Under the pieces are notes generated by a model, which was not told where the DNA came from, did not search any database, and saw nothing but the letters and a program-made list of their open reading frames with translations. From positions 32,379,406 through 32,443,405 of the forward strand of contig OY365811.1 of NCBI GenBank assembly GCA_959347315.1: DNA of 64,000 bases. Reading direction: 5' to 3'. Origin of the DNA: Bimastos eiseni. Taxonomy: Eukaryota > Annelida > Clitellata > Crassiclitellata > Lumbricidae. A program made the position numbers and the translations under genes. Shown piece after piece: positions 25,218 to 37,887 of the stretch. The first letter of the stretch is position 1, and each line of letters opens with the position of its first letter.

Positions 25218-28200
25218 ATGGCGACCATGTGTATTTTGAACTTAAGGGCACTCAATAACATTGCGGTAATTTTGTAAATATGTTTTATTTGATATGCACG
25301 TTTGATAGGCGAATCATATAAAAACTAAATGTTTTATATGTTTGTTGATTTGTAACTTTTAGTATGCTACTATAGCGTATCAGTTGTGAATGTCCCTGCC
25401 GGCATGCTGAGTTGTTGTTTCACGCGTTGTTACATCTTTTCGTCATATTTGCCGCGATGTAGATCATGGTGTTGCGTAGTACAACGCTTACCGGTTTTGA
25501 AATTAATGCCTTTTGGATAGTGAGATGTTTAATTGTATTGTGTTTTATTTGATATAAATGCTGATCATTATGAATCTTCATGCACTTCGATATAAGAATG
25601 ATGCAAACTTAAAAATTGGCTAATTAGGTTTTGTTGCGTATTGTTAAGTTAGCACCGCAAGCCTATGCTAACAATGTCTATCAACAGTGAAATGCGTGTG
25701 CTTTTTCAGTAATCTGAGGCTATGCAAGCAATAACTCACCCTGATTACTCATCTTGAAGGTCAAAGTCTTGCTAAATCTCACCAGGTTTTCGTTTAATCA
25801 AGATTCCTAACATATTATTCATGGCAATTTAATATCTAGTGGAAGCTGTCAATCCATTCAACAATCTGTCTGTCTTTCCTTCCATCCATTCATCTTAATC
25901 ATATGTTTACCCATTATTTGACTTGTGTCTATTGTTTAATTTGTAACATGCATATAATGTATGCTATGTTTGATTAGCCATGCTTGTTTGAAATGTTTCA
26001 TAGGTGAAAAAATGTATTCGCTGCGCTCTTCCTTCCATCGTTCGGTTTCCTATTGCATCGAACATCACACGTTCAAGCGCAGACTTAGATATAAGAATTT
26101 ACCAGGTAGCAATCTACTTCCAGCCTATTGCATGAACAGTGGTCGTTGGTGGAATGGATGTGCGCTAAGTGACTGTGTGATCTCTTATATTTTCCACGTT
26201 TCTTTAACTCTGATACAATGTTCTGTCATGATAATGGCCAAAGCATCATCTGCTTTTCGCTTCTGGTTTAGTCATAGTTAAATATTGAGCGGTCAGATGG
26301 CTAAGGTGGATGTATTGTATTGTAATTAAACATTTCTAGAGCGCTTCTTGTAGGGTGAATCGTTCAGGATGGTTTGAAGAGTTAAAACAGCGAGGGTAGT
26401 ATGAGAAGAGGAGTCAGGATACAATTTGTGAAAAGCAGTATTTTCAGTCTTGAGTGAATAACCTGTGAGTAGATATATCAAGAGGTGAGGTTTTGGTAAG
26501 TTCGTAGAATGGTATTTGTCTATATACTAGAGGGAGTTTGTTCTAAAGAGGTGGAGCAGCAATTACTACAGAGTGATTTACAAATTTTTTTGATGAGTTG
26601 ATGGAACGGCAGAGCAGTGTTTAGGGTGGACGGGAATTCTGTTGAATGAAGTGGTTACATTGTTAACAACTGACAGAGGTGTGACGGCTCAGAGGATTGG
26701 AGTGTGTTGTAGGTGATATAACGTCATTTTCTCATTTTCAATTCATTTAGGCATTTTTAACCAGTGTAGTGATAACAAGAGAAGAGAAGATAAGTAAATA
26801 TCAGCTTTAAAGAGTGAACTTGAGTACGATGCTGCCTCATTTTAATGTGGCAATTGCCTCAGCTCTCAGAAGAAGCCTTATGAAGAGGTTGAAATTAATT
26901 GTTCTTGTTATCACTTTTGCACTTCATCTAACATATTTAAATCTCAGGACCATTCCTTTTAGAACTGTAATGGAAGTGGGAAATAAATTAGTGATTGCTG
27001 TACATTATGAAAATGAGAAAATGAATACATATATTTACAATACTTATGGAGACAGTTTAACTCTGAATTTAGCTTTTTCATGATCTGCATTTGTTAAAAA
27101 AACATTATTTTATTATATTTTGTAGGCACGGTTTATGTCAGGTGGGCGAAGGAGCTTCATAAGTGACTTCATAGATAATCTGAGGCAAGAAATGACTAAA
27201 AATAAGGAAATGAAGGTGAGTTATATGCTCCTTAAATAATTTCTGAACTTCATTTCAGCATTTGGCAACAGTATCTGTAGAAGATTTAGGAAAATGCTCA
27301 GTTTTAGCAAAACTGAGCATTTTCCTGAATATTGTCAAATGTTGAAATCTTGAAATGTCACAAACACATTTTAACATAACATGTTTATGACATTTCATCA
27401 ATTTTAGAGAGGTTCTTTATTATTTCAATGTCTGAGAATTGCAGCCTTTTTTCAATTTCCACGATATCCAGAAATAACAATCTTGAACTTTTTCCTAACG
27501 ATACTATTATGTAAAGCACTGATCAAAGTCTTAATTAACAACTGGAGACATGTCATAATTTCAAATTTTACCACTATATGCAATGTAGTTTTTAATGATA
27601 AAATCTGGTGACCATAGCAATGGGATTAGTTCTCTTCTGGGTTTCAATATTATCTATATCTTTTGTAATATGGCCAAAGTTTAGTTATGTAGGTAAATGC
27701 ATCCCAACAAAAAATGTCTTGTCTTAAATTTAGACTAAGCTTCTGTCGATATTTTGACCTGCATATATTGCTCTTATTGGAAGACATAACTAATTCTATG
27801 TTGGTGCTTTCTTATTTTTGCATATTTTTCATGATTCCTGCATGTAAAATAGTTCACTGATCTGTGATGAGAAGTAACATTTCTTTACTAAATTTTTTTT
27901 GCTTGATCAGGAAAGTCTTAAGAAATTCAGAGACGAAGCTGAAAAATTGGAACAGTCAGAATCGCTTCAGAAAGCACGAGAGAAATATGTGAGTAAGATA
28001 AAATAACATGACTGAATACTTGGTTACATTTTTTGATTTAATACAATGATATTTTGCTAATTGTGTGGCACATTGGTCTAATCAGTGGCATGCTATGGTC
28101 TCTGCACACATAATGGTGAGTTGTGCCTGCTACATGGACTCCATATAGCAAGCTTGGATGAGTGTCCCCACTTACCTCACGCCACATGCTTACATTTCAA

Positions 28201-31200
28201 TCAATCAATCAATTTGATTATTTATAGCTGCAATAAAGAGTTTGCTCAAGGCAAAAAATAAAAGAATATCAATTATAAAACTAAAGGTTACAAAGGGTGC
28301 CCCAAAAGGGATTGAAATTCTGCTAGAAGGGACTCCCAATTAGCAGAATTACCAACAGAAAAGATTTGCTTGCCTGCATGAGACAACCAATAATTAAATG
28401 CTCAGAACTTGAGTTTGTGTTTTAATAATTGTGATAATCTCTTATAATCTGTTAAAGTGACTTTTTACAGATGATAATCAAGTACTTGGAAATGAAATCC
28501 ATACCTTTTACTTGGATCTGTAGACGGCCACTTAACAGAAGATTTTTTCATCAGGAGGTGTCAGTGTCTACTTGAAGGCATATCTTTTTCCAAGGGTTTC
28601 TGTGCAGAGAGTGCTTATGAATTTAGTTATTCTGCAAGAGGCACTATATGCATTTATTGATGTGATGCTTAGTTCAACACAGCAATGAAGTTATTTCTTA
28701 GAATTTAAGGGATATATAACTGAACAGTCATTGCATGTCTATTAAGGGTCTCTTGTGGTTTGTGACTTTGCATCTATAAAATAGTGATGATATGGTAATT
28801 TATTATTTCTCATTTGCTCATTAATTTCAGCAATCAATTGAATCTGAAACGGCAAAAGGATCAGATGCACTGAAAAAGCAGTTTTCAGCTGTTCAGGAAA
28901 AGTTTAAAGAGGTTTCTAATTGTTTTATATGCAATTAACAAACGACTGGCTCACAAGAAGCACTATATGATGCTTTCGATTAGAGCTCTTCAATGGTGTG
29001 TGAATATACAGATTGTTTATCGATACAGGAATTTATTTCTCATTGTTTGGAAAACTAACGATTTTAAATAAATGGTGTGTCAGTGTTTCTTGTGAAATCA
29101 AAAAGAGAAACAGAAGAATTGATTACAGTTTTTGTTGGTTAATTAGATTAAATATGTTACTAATCAGTTATTAATTGTATTATGGAGCATTCTAAGTGTT
29201 ATTTTGTCTGCACTTCTGCAGTGCCACTCTCAACTGACATTTGTATAACTGCACAGTAATTTTGATATTGAAATTTGCCTGATTCATGTTAAAAAGACAA
29301 TTCTGTATCTATTGCAACTAACCTAAGCCATACAAAACTTCTTTGCACTTGTTCATTGAAGTATTTCTTATAACTGAATTGCTCTATATTTCTCTTCACC
29401 CAGCATTCTTTTTCCTCACGTACTTTCTCTATCTCCCTCCCCAGATAACCTGCAGATTGAAATTATTTTACTGTTGTTTATGATTTTCTGTTTATAACTG
29501 TTTATTATGTAGATGTCTGGCATTGCCACTTGATAATGCTTGTTTGCTTTCAAGGCTATGGATGAAGTTGAGAAGTCTGAATATGCCAAGAAAGGCAAAG
29601 AGTTTGTTGAGGGAGTCGCTAAGACTGTGGAGAAGACAGCAGAAACTGTCACAAGGCAGGGAGAACAGCTGGCCCAGAGTAATATCTACAAAAGTGTTGC
29701 TGAGGTATGTGAACTGACCATGGCTAACTATGATGTACTACTGATTGTTGTATTGCTTCATATTCTGCTTTTGAATACTTAAACTGCATTTAACCTTCCA
29801 CTTGTCCTTTGCAAAACTTATGAAACATTTGATTAATTCACAGTTAAAAACTAAATGCTTAATTGAGTGTACCAACATTATTAATAATTTTTAATAAATT
29901 AAAATTTGTAATGTTGATAAGTTTATAAATTTGCTATTCCAAAACAAAAACGTATCAGAGGGCACTTTTTATATATGAATGATCCAAATTAATTTGCAAG
30001 TAAATTAAACGCATAGTTGAGTTGTAAATGGTGGGTGTATTCTTGCCTGATTCGATCATTAATCGGGATCAAAATAGGTTTCAAAAGTGTTTCCTTGTTG
30101 CAGGGCGTGAAGGCAGTGAAAGAAGAAATTGATGATACTGGTCGCTATTCAAGAGGAAGACTTTATCGGCCACCGGGTAAGATATCCAGCCATGTCCGCA
30201 GGTGACATTGAGAAGAATTAAGTTGGAATATAAAATTTTATTGAAGAAGAATTAAATAATTATGATCAGCATTGTAAGTGAATGATAAGGTTATAAATTT
30301 AAAAATAGAATTGGTAAATCAAAGATTAGAATCTAAACCTGAAAAGTGACTATTGAGTGTAAAAAAGAAACTTTCTCTTAACCGTTTAACGGCCAGCGTT
30401 ATTGATTATGCCTAGCACTTTAGTACACGCCGCTGGTTGTTAAAGGCTTTAGCTAGCCTTTGAATTCCAGCCAATGTATAAAGTTTAAAGAATGGGCAAA
30501 ATTAAAGCTCAGAGAATTTTGATTTATGTTATAATCTAAAAATGTTATGAGAAGTTTCTGATTTATGGTTTATGTTGTTTGGGATCTCCAACTCTGAGCT
30601 TTATGATTTCGTTTGATTCACATTTCAGAAACTCTTAGGAAACGTGAAGAATATGATTTTAAACACGATGATGATAAACCGATCGAAGCAAACACGTGAG
30701 TCGTCCGATGTAGTACTTGGTGCAATGAAGATTATGTCATTCATTCATTCAAAGCACCGTTTCAAGTTATTTGCTCAAGTGCACTCTGAGTCCAGAGTAA
30801 AAGACTCTAGTGTTCAAATGTTATTAGAAAGTACATGTTGGAGGTAGAGCTGTGCCGATTAATTGACCATACTCACAATCGGGCTGATTATTTGAACAAT
30901 CTGTATAATTTATATCTGCAAAGATAATTCGTTCCAATGTAAAAATATCTTAGTTTTGGTTGCTCACCAGAATGCCGATGCTTCAACGCTAACATGTATT
31001 ATGTCCACCTATTGCAGCCTGCGAAAATGCTGGTATTAATGGTTTATGTTTCGAAACTAAATGTTTGACTAAAAACAAATAATTGGTTTCATAACAGCAT
31101 CGTTTATTTTGATTATCTGCCTGTCATAAATATCTCTTCAACTTCGAGGACTAGAGTTGGTATGAGAGGCTTATTATTGTCATTATACTGGCACCAGTGT

Positions 31201-34200
31201 TGCACAAAGTATTAGCCAATGATGGACCTAAAGGGAGCCAGTCAAATCAATACCTCAAGGCATGTGCAATAAAAACGCAGAGAGGCAGTGAGCCAGAGTT
31301 TATAGTAATGCAGAAGTCCTTAGTTTTGGTTGGACATGTTATGCAACAGGGCAGACTGTTTCTTTGCAGAGAGGCTCAGGGTGTTATGCTTCATAAGGAC
31401 TCACAATGGTACCAGAGCTGGCAGTCATTCAAGGATAACAATCAGTTTGTTCACAGTAAGTATCCCTGCTAGTCTCCAGATTACTCACATCTTTCTCCCA
31501 ATTAGGGATTAATTCCATTGATATTAAGTTGAATATTTCACTGTCTGTTTATCGGTAAAATTTGATTTATATCGTATCTATTGTGTAAAACATGAAAACT
31601 AAATAATATAGTCATTGAGTCAGTTACAACTTTCTCTCTCTACAAAGACACTCAACCATTACACAGTCCACTGATGCCTAAGGTGATACATCAGCAATAT
31701 GTTTGAACCACAGTAAGCAAACTGTTTATTGGAATGAAAGCAGTTAATTTTGTTGCCTTCTTTGACTTTTCCATCAGCAATTGCTTTAAATGCTAGATAA
31801 TTGTGTAATTTTCCACTCAGCCATTTCACATTATCATTGCTGTGTGTTTGTCTGATTAATGTGATTTATCCTTTGGTTTACTTTCATTAATTGTAATTGT
31901 TTTAGAATTGTTTGATATGAAGGCAAAGTATGATGAGAGCGATAACTTGTTCATACGTGGTACACGAACGTTCACAGACAAAGTATCGGAATTATTTGGT
32001 ACGTTATCCGCTCAATAGTTGTAGCATTTGAAATTGTCCTATCTCTAATTTAATTTTTAAACTCTTTCCTGTGTGCAAGGACATTTAGTATCAATTGATG
32101 CATTGAAAAAATATGAATCTTGTAGCAAGAGCTGTTTGTAGTTTAATTTAACTCTGGTGTTTCATTGCAAGTTGCTTCTTTTCCAGGTGGAGTATTCACT
32201 AAGAGCGAGATGTCGGAGGTTTTGACAGAAATCGTTAAAATGGATCCAACGTTTGATAAGGAGGAGTTCGTTAGGCTTTGCCAATTTGACTTTATTCCCA
32301 ACATCCTAGAGGTATTTCCTCATTGATTCAGTTGCAAATGACCATCATCGATGCATTTAGAGCTTTCAAACAGATTATTTTATGTAATGTGAAGTGAAAT
32401 ATTTTTTAGGATTATAATAATTGTAATATTTTGAAGGTTTGTAGCAATGTATAATCTAAATTGTAGTTGAACATTATGTATATATAATTTTATATATATA
32501 TGTAGGCACTTATTAAAGCACCTTTTAAGTATCTTGCAAAAGCACAAGTCTGTTGTGGTCTAAATGATGTTGAAGCTTTTTAAACAACAAACGGTTTATC
32601 AACAAGTGAACAATCCTCAGGTGATTAGAAGAGTTGCCATTGGTGAGCTCCTGCAGACAAGATGGTATAAGTGCTTCGTCCAATTATTCCTCTGCCACTG
32701 AGTCTGTGGAGGGTGCACTCTTTACAGACAGTTGTATAATGTCACAGTTGAAAGGTCAACTCCACTCCATGGACTTACTTGAACTATCTAAATGAAGCTT
32801 AACGTTGTTGGCTGATAACCTAAAGCATGTATTGAAAATTCGATCAGATATTGATAGCCACCATCTCCAATCACGATCTGAAACACTGAGAAACCACAGT
32901 GAAAGGGAGAATAACTGCACGATTGCATATTTGGTCACGTTAGGAGTCTGAGCTAATTAATTTTGAGCAGAATCAATATGTGACTACATGTAATTGATTA
33001 AAATGACACACTAGAAAAAATGCCACCATATTGGCCATGTACATAATCTAGACCATACTGTACTAATTTCCTGTATCATTGTGTTAACAATTTATTAGTA
33101 TCACAAGGTTGACAATTTCCATAATAAAATAATTGCCTAAGGAATTTCTTTGAAATGTATCATATTGTATTTATGCAATTATAGAGCGCCTTTAGTAGGG
33201 TGAACCGTTCAGAAAAACAAAAAATGTCATTGTTGCTCTCATATTTGTGCTATGTTGCGTTAGCTTAAGTAAGCTCTGGTATTCTAATTTGTCTTGACTG
33301 ATGCGTTTCCTTGCTTTTTTCAGGCAATGCTTCATGGAGACCTTGAAATACTTCAAGACTGGTGTTATGAAGGGGTGTGTATAACTGTACAATTTGTAGC
33401 TTTTGAACACACCACAAAGTTGAATGCTTGTTGACTGCGTGATACAAATTTCTTATTCTTTGTCTTCTTTATATTGTTAGTAATAATAGTATTTTTAAAT
33501 TTGCCAAGTTTTTGCTATATGTATTTGGATTTCTGCTTACAACTGTGTCCATATAAACACTGGTCCAGCTTGATGTTAGAAATTTGTTAATCGGTTTGAT
33601 TCATGATTCTTTTTCTTTAAATGTCAATCTAAGTACAACTCAGGACATAAGGGTTGTTCTATGAATGCTGCAAATGAATTATAATGAATTATCGATAACA
33701 TTACTAGTATGATAGTAAAAAGTATTATGATGGTAATGTTGTCTAACAATGATGTATTGTTCACATATCTATTGTTGTCTTTGTAGGCTTTCAACGTTCT
33801 TGCCACTCCCATTCGACAGGCGCAGGCAGCTAACTATCATCTTGACAACAGGGTCCTTGATATAAACAATGTTGACGTGAGTAGCTCCATCAACAGCTGA
33901 GTTTTGTTATCTGTAGTTAGAAATTATACTTAACCAGTTTATCCTAGGTATGTTCTCGTTTGGTGTCCCTCACAGTACACCAATCAGAGGTCTTTGTTCA
34001 TCTAGTGCCTGTTCAATTTCTGTTAAATGAATGGTTGCCTTGTTCAATTGCTTTTGAATGATCGATTGTCCTGTTCAATTGCTTTAAATGATCGATTGTC
34101 CTGTTCAATTGCTGTTAAGTGAAAGATTTTTCTGTTCAATTGCTGTTGAAGTTATTTCTCGCTTCTGGCAGGTTCTTGATCAGTCAGCAGAACTTTGTTA

Positions 34201-35285
34201 TAATGCTGTTTTTAATAAGTAAGCTATGAGTATCATTATGAGGAGAGTCTATTGCAGGAAGCTCTTTCTATAAATGTCTGGTTGCATCAATTTAGATTGC
34301 TGCTGGAAAGATCATGGAACAAGGTCCAGTCCTTGTTATTAGTTTCAGCGCTCAGCAGGTCATGGTCGTTCGCGACCTGTCTGGAAAGGTCATAGAAGGA
34401 GATCCGGTACGCAACTTATAATAAATAGCATATGAAAGAATAAAAAAGTCTACATCACTTACATGTATCTAGTCTTCCAGCCCCAATGCACAGAGCTTGC
34501 ACACTAATCTAGCATCCTGTTTTGACCTTGTACGGCACTGTAATTGTACTGAGGTATCTATCGTCAATGGTCTTTTCCAGTTATGAGGAGAGTACACGCA
34601 TTTCATTCGGGTTTTATCATAATTTTGTTAATTTAAAGTGGCTAGTTAGTGTGTTTTCTGTGCCCTGATGTAGAGTTCCAGAGTAGTGACTGTTTCAGAG
34701 TAGCAGCTGATTAGATCTGTTTATTTTTGTGTTTTTTTTAACATTTATGCGGGTTTTAATGCAATTGATTTTGTATTTTGTTCCTCTACGATCGTAATGA
34801 GTTTTGCTGCACTTTTGAAAAATTATTGATACTCGCAAGAAGAGAATAGCTTAGAGCGTAACTGAGCACGATAATTTGTACGAAAGGCTATAAATTTATG
34901 TAGTAAAGAAAAGGAAGGCATTTGGCAAATATAATAAAAAAAAGTTATGATGATAATAGTGTTCATATGGCCGTTATAACATAAAATGACATAAAATATC
35001 ATTGAATTCAAACAGCAACTTATATGTAGCCTTGTCATCATATTTCACATCAAAGCCTGCTTTTGTTGGGTGCTTTACAACATGAACTATTGGCACAAAT
35101 TCTTGTGTGACTGTGGAATTGTGTCCTAAATTATTAAAGCGCTTCTAATTTTGTGTTTCTTCTAGGAAAAAATTATGCGAATATTCTATGTGTGGGCGTT
35201 CTGTCGCGATCAGGCAATTTTCAACCCAAAAGCCGCCTGGCGTCTGATTGACCTATCAGCCAGTCCGATGGAGCAATGGTTATAA
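25218..35285 (+). CDS. TIMM44: TIM44, mitochondrial import inner membrane translocase subunit, 15 coding exons
   Basis: TIM44 tethers mtHsp70 to the TIM23 channel on the matrix side of the inner membrane and drives preprotein import. Coding exons: 25218-25265, 26004-26105, 27126-27215, 27911-27988, 28831-28911, 29555-29704, 30104-30176, 30629-30695, 31370-31455, 31906-31998, 32187-32311, 33324-33374, 33787-33876, 34296-34406, 35166-35285. All introns are GT-AG and all phases agree, giving 454 residues (human is about 452). Start: AAGATGGCG, a good Kozak context. Residues 1-55 form an Arg/Lys/Ser-rich, acid-poor presequence. Exons 3-6 match the conserved charged helical part (DNLRQEMTKNKEMK, KKFRDEA, KSEYAKKGKEFVEGV). 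Exon 7 has VKKEIDD-like VKEEIDD, and exon 9 LHKDSQWYQ. Exons 10-15 form the membrane-facing Tim44 domain (KYDESDN, EMSEVLTEI, DWCYE, LDINNVD, MEQGPVLVISF, WRLIDLSAS). Exons 1-2 are the least certain because presequences are not conserved. Confidence 0.95.
26309..26720 (-). pseudogene. LINE 3'-end remnant in TIMM44 intron 2
   Basis: Minus-strand frames show a decayed ...LWNKLPL.YRQIPF.E-like block. A 3' UTR follows with CTGAACGATTCACCCTACAA, GCGCTCTAGAAA and an (ATACA)n tail at 26309-26325. A short copy of the same tail lies in intron 11 (33160-33215). Confidence 0.6.
28061..28215 (+). mobile_element. Decayed tRNA-headed SINE in TIMM44 intron 4
   Basis: Begins TTGTGTGGCACATTGGTCTAA, like the head of the SINE at 14352, and ends in an AATC run at 28198-28215. 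The A and B boxes are badly degraded, so the call rests on the head, the length and the tail. Confidence 0.45.
33160..33215 (-). mobile_element. Short LINE/SINE 3' tail in TIMM44 intron 11
   Basis: Minus strand CTGAACGGTTCACCCTACTA then AAGGCGCTCTATAA and ATACAATATG, matching the 3' end of 26309-26720. Confidence 0.55.
33997..34150. repeat. Minisatellite, period about 30-40 bp, in TIMM44 intron 13
   Basis: CTGTTCAATTGCT recurs about five times, with ATGATCGATTGTC between copies. Unit lengths vary slightly. Confidence 0.8.
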
Positions 35286-36190
35286 TGACGATGTTGAGTC
35301 ACTGGGCAGATAGAGTTGTCAGTTTTTCATGACCACCAGAATATCATGTTGACTGCAAAGAATCTGTTACAACCTTGTATTTCAAACTTGTGGACCCTCC
35401 TCATTTCTGTGTCGATATATACAGCTCCTATTGATACTTCTCGATAGAGCTGTCAAGAGCTACATGATCTATTTCTATGTGTGCTATGGTTAGGTCAGTA
35501 ACCACTGTTTGCCCATCATGCATGTGGAGTTGTTGTGGCATGACTACATTTTAGGATAAAAATTTGGTGTAATAGATCCGTTACAACCCTCTATAATCTG
35601 CCACTTCTTTAGCACTTCTTTAACACTTCTTTAGCACTTCTTTAACTGGTTATTAGGCCTGTTAGTACCTACTTTGAGGCAGACTCATACTGGTACAATG
35701 AGGGTTGAAACCAATGCATTGCAATGGAAATTGTAAATGATAAAACATAATTAACAAATTTAAATTAGCGTAAGATTTTTGGCAATGGCTGTGTCGATAG
35801 ATTGTTTAAAGATTGACTTGCCCTGCCACCATTTCTAATGCTCATTGCCTGGGTATATAGCAAAAGAATGTGAATATCGGTTTAATACATGAACTTCATC
35901 TTAACAGTTCCATCAAGGATTCAAGGTCTGTAACTTGCTTAGGAAATTTGACAATTCGACTAACCAGGATTTCTGAATAATTGTATTGTGAGCCATTACT
36001 GAAGGCAAATGGTATTTGCATAGATTTCGGAGCTTTCGTAAGGATGTTGCTTGACGGGAAAGGAGAAACAGAGATGTGTTTTGTAACTTTTAATCATTGC
36101 AGGTGATGAAAGGATTTGTATGAAGTGAATCATATATTTATGAAATTAAGAGACTTCATGTTTGCGAAATAAAATATTTACATAAGTCGT
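35286..36190 (+). other. TIMM44: Probable TIMM44 3' UTR
   Basis: About 900 bp after the stop codon carry no other gene or repeat. The first good polyadenylation hexamer is at 36168-36173, so the mRNA probably ends near 36190. The exact cleavage site cannot be read. Confidence 0.6.
36168..36173 (+). terminator. Polyadenylation signal AATAAA, probable TIMM44
   Basis: Canonical AATAAA about 880 bp after the TIMM44 stop, followed about 55 bp later by a GT-rich stretch (TTGTGTTTGTC). Assigned by position and motif only. Confidence 0.55.
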
Positions 36191-36432
36191 CAACATATTA
36201 TTAAAGTTCAATTATTTGTGTTTGTCAGTGATCATGGAACATTACTTATCGATTTTTAGAGACCTTCCTCCCACATAATGATCATATGGAACAATAGTCC
36301 ACAAAGAGAAGGATCCCGAATGTGGACACACGTGGAGAGGTATGGCTTTTTGCGGAAGTCACATCACAAGTTTGTCTTTGTTGGAAGTCCCGAACTAAAG
36401 TACTTGACGAAGAACGAATGATCATGGGATAA

Positions 36433-36898
36433 GGGGCCGTGCACATATTACGTACGCAGCGAGGGGAGGTGTTTTCGAATTTCGGCCATTTTGCGTACGG
36501 GTGCGTATGGTGGGGGAGGGGTTCCAGAAAATATGTACGTACGCAAATATAATTGTCTAATTATGACGTCCTCAATACAGAAAATGAAAATCAGAACTGT
36601 AAACCTAATCGCAGAATATACTCCTGCTTAATCAAATTTATGTAGCACTAAAACTGTTTCAAATGCAAGTGTTGTTAGTGTTTTAATTCTTCATAACTGT
36701 TAACAAATTTAAGCTATTAAATATATGCTTTAAAAAAATAAATGGCCTGTGGTAAAATCAACGTTTTAGTTATTTAACCTTTGCAGTGGGGGTAGAGCTC
36801 AAATGTACGTACGCATGGGGGGTCCATGAAATATACGCGGTGCAACAGAGGGGTCCGAAAATCCGATTTTTTTTCATACGTAATATATGGATGGGCCC
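36433..36898. mobile_element. 466-bp PIF/Harbinger-like MITE
   Basis: Left end GGGGCCGTGCACATATTACG and right end CGTAATATATGGATGGGCCC are inverted repeats. TAA flanks both sides (36430-36432 and 36899-36901), fitting the 3-bp TWA duplication of PIF/Harbinger elements. The interior has further GTACGTACGC motifs and no transposase. Confidence 0.65.
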
Positions 36899-37598
36899 TA
36901 ATTGATCATTGACCAATGATGTCCATGTACGCACCACGTGTGTACCAGGATTGGTTTAGATTTCTCAGATGCTTGACGAACAATTGGATCCTAGTGAATA
37001 GCTTGACTTTTCACCCTGCTCTTCTGTCCTTTTGCTATAAATCACTGTTAGTCCTGCTGAAGATGGTGATTCGCACGGTTGAGAAAATACTCTGTAACAA
37101 ATTAATCTAAATACATGAAAACTTACACTTGGCTAAAAGTAAAAGTATTTATTCTTATTAGTATTTGTATTTTTTACAAGTTCAAGTAAGCAACTGTTGC
37201 ATGAGTACCATATTTAGTGAGTGTTTTAATGACAACATATAAAGATTCAAAGCTTTATATTGTAAATAGTGGATAGATTTAAATTAAGATATTGAGGCCC
37301 AGACTAAATTTACAGCCTCTTTCTCCTAAGAGAGGGTCCCAGGATAGACTTGGTTACTACCTACTTTGAGAAAGTTTGAGGCAGTGGTTAGGGTTAATGT
37401 TCTCAAAGCTTTATAAGATGTTCTGTAAAAATGATACCGTCTGGAAGTACTGTAGAGTTAGCTCACCTAATTGTGCCGTCTGTTCGTGGAACTCTAGCGA
37501 CCATCATGGCAAACCTTCTCCATTGTCCTCTGTCCCTCACCGCCTCCATCGACACCTCCATCGACACCTCCAGACTCAACGCTTGTATTTCATCCATC

Positions 37599-37739
37599 CA
37601 GAGGCGGCGATCTCGCTTGACAGGTGGGGGGACACCCAATGAGAGAGGTAGGAAATTTGGGGGACACATGTATAATTTTTTCTCTTTCTGTGAAAGGTGG
37701 GGGGCTTGTCCCACTCGACCCCCGGGATCGCCGCCCTTG
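37599..37739. mobile_element. 141-bp hAT-type MITE with perfect 8-bp TSD
   Basis: Left end CAGAGGCGGCGATCTCG and right end GGGATCGCCGCCCTTG are inverted repeats. CATCCATC flanks both sides (37591-37598 and 37740-37747). Confidence 0.85.
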
Positions 37740-37887
37740 CATCCATCCACCTCATTCTTGGTTTTGACAGATGGTTGACTAATAATATACCTTACAGCAG
37801 TGGTTCCCAACCTGGGGGTTGCGACCCCTAAGGGGTCGCGGCGGCTTTTTTAGGGAGTCGCGGCGACTTATTTAAATTAGCCAAAAT

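Noticed and set aside
25961..26281. 106-residue frame with MYSLRSSFHRSVSY, which looks like a mitochondrial presequence
   Set aside because: In that frame the exon does not join the conserved TIMM44 exon. Frame GTG-AAA-AAA within 26004-26105 has phase 0 at both ends and fits, so the Met-initiated frame is a shadow of TIMM44 exon 2.
26814..27083. 89-residue frame upstream of TIMM44 exon 3
   Set aside because: It lies in intron 2, ends before the acceptor of 27126, has no family resemblance and does not join neighbouring exons.
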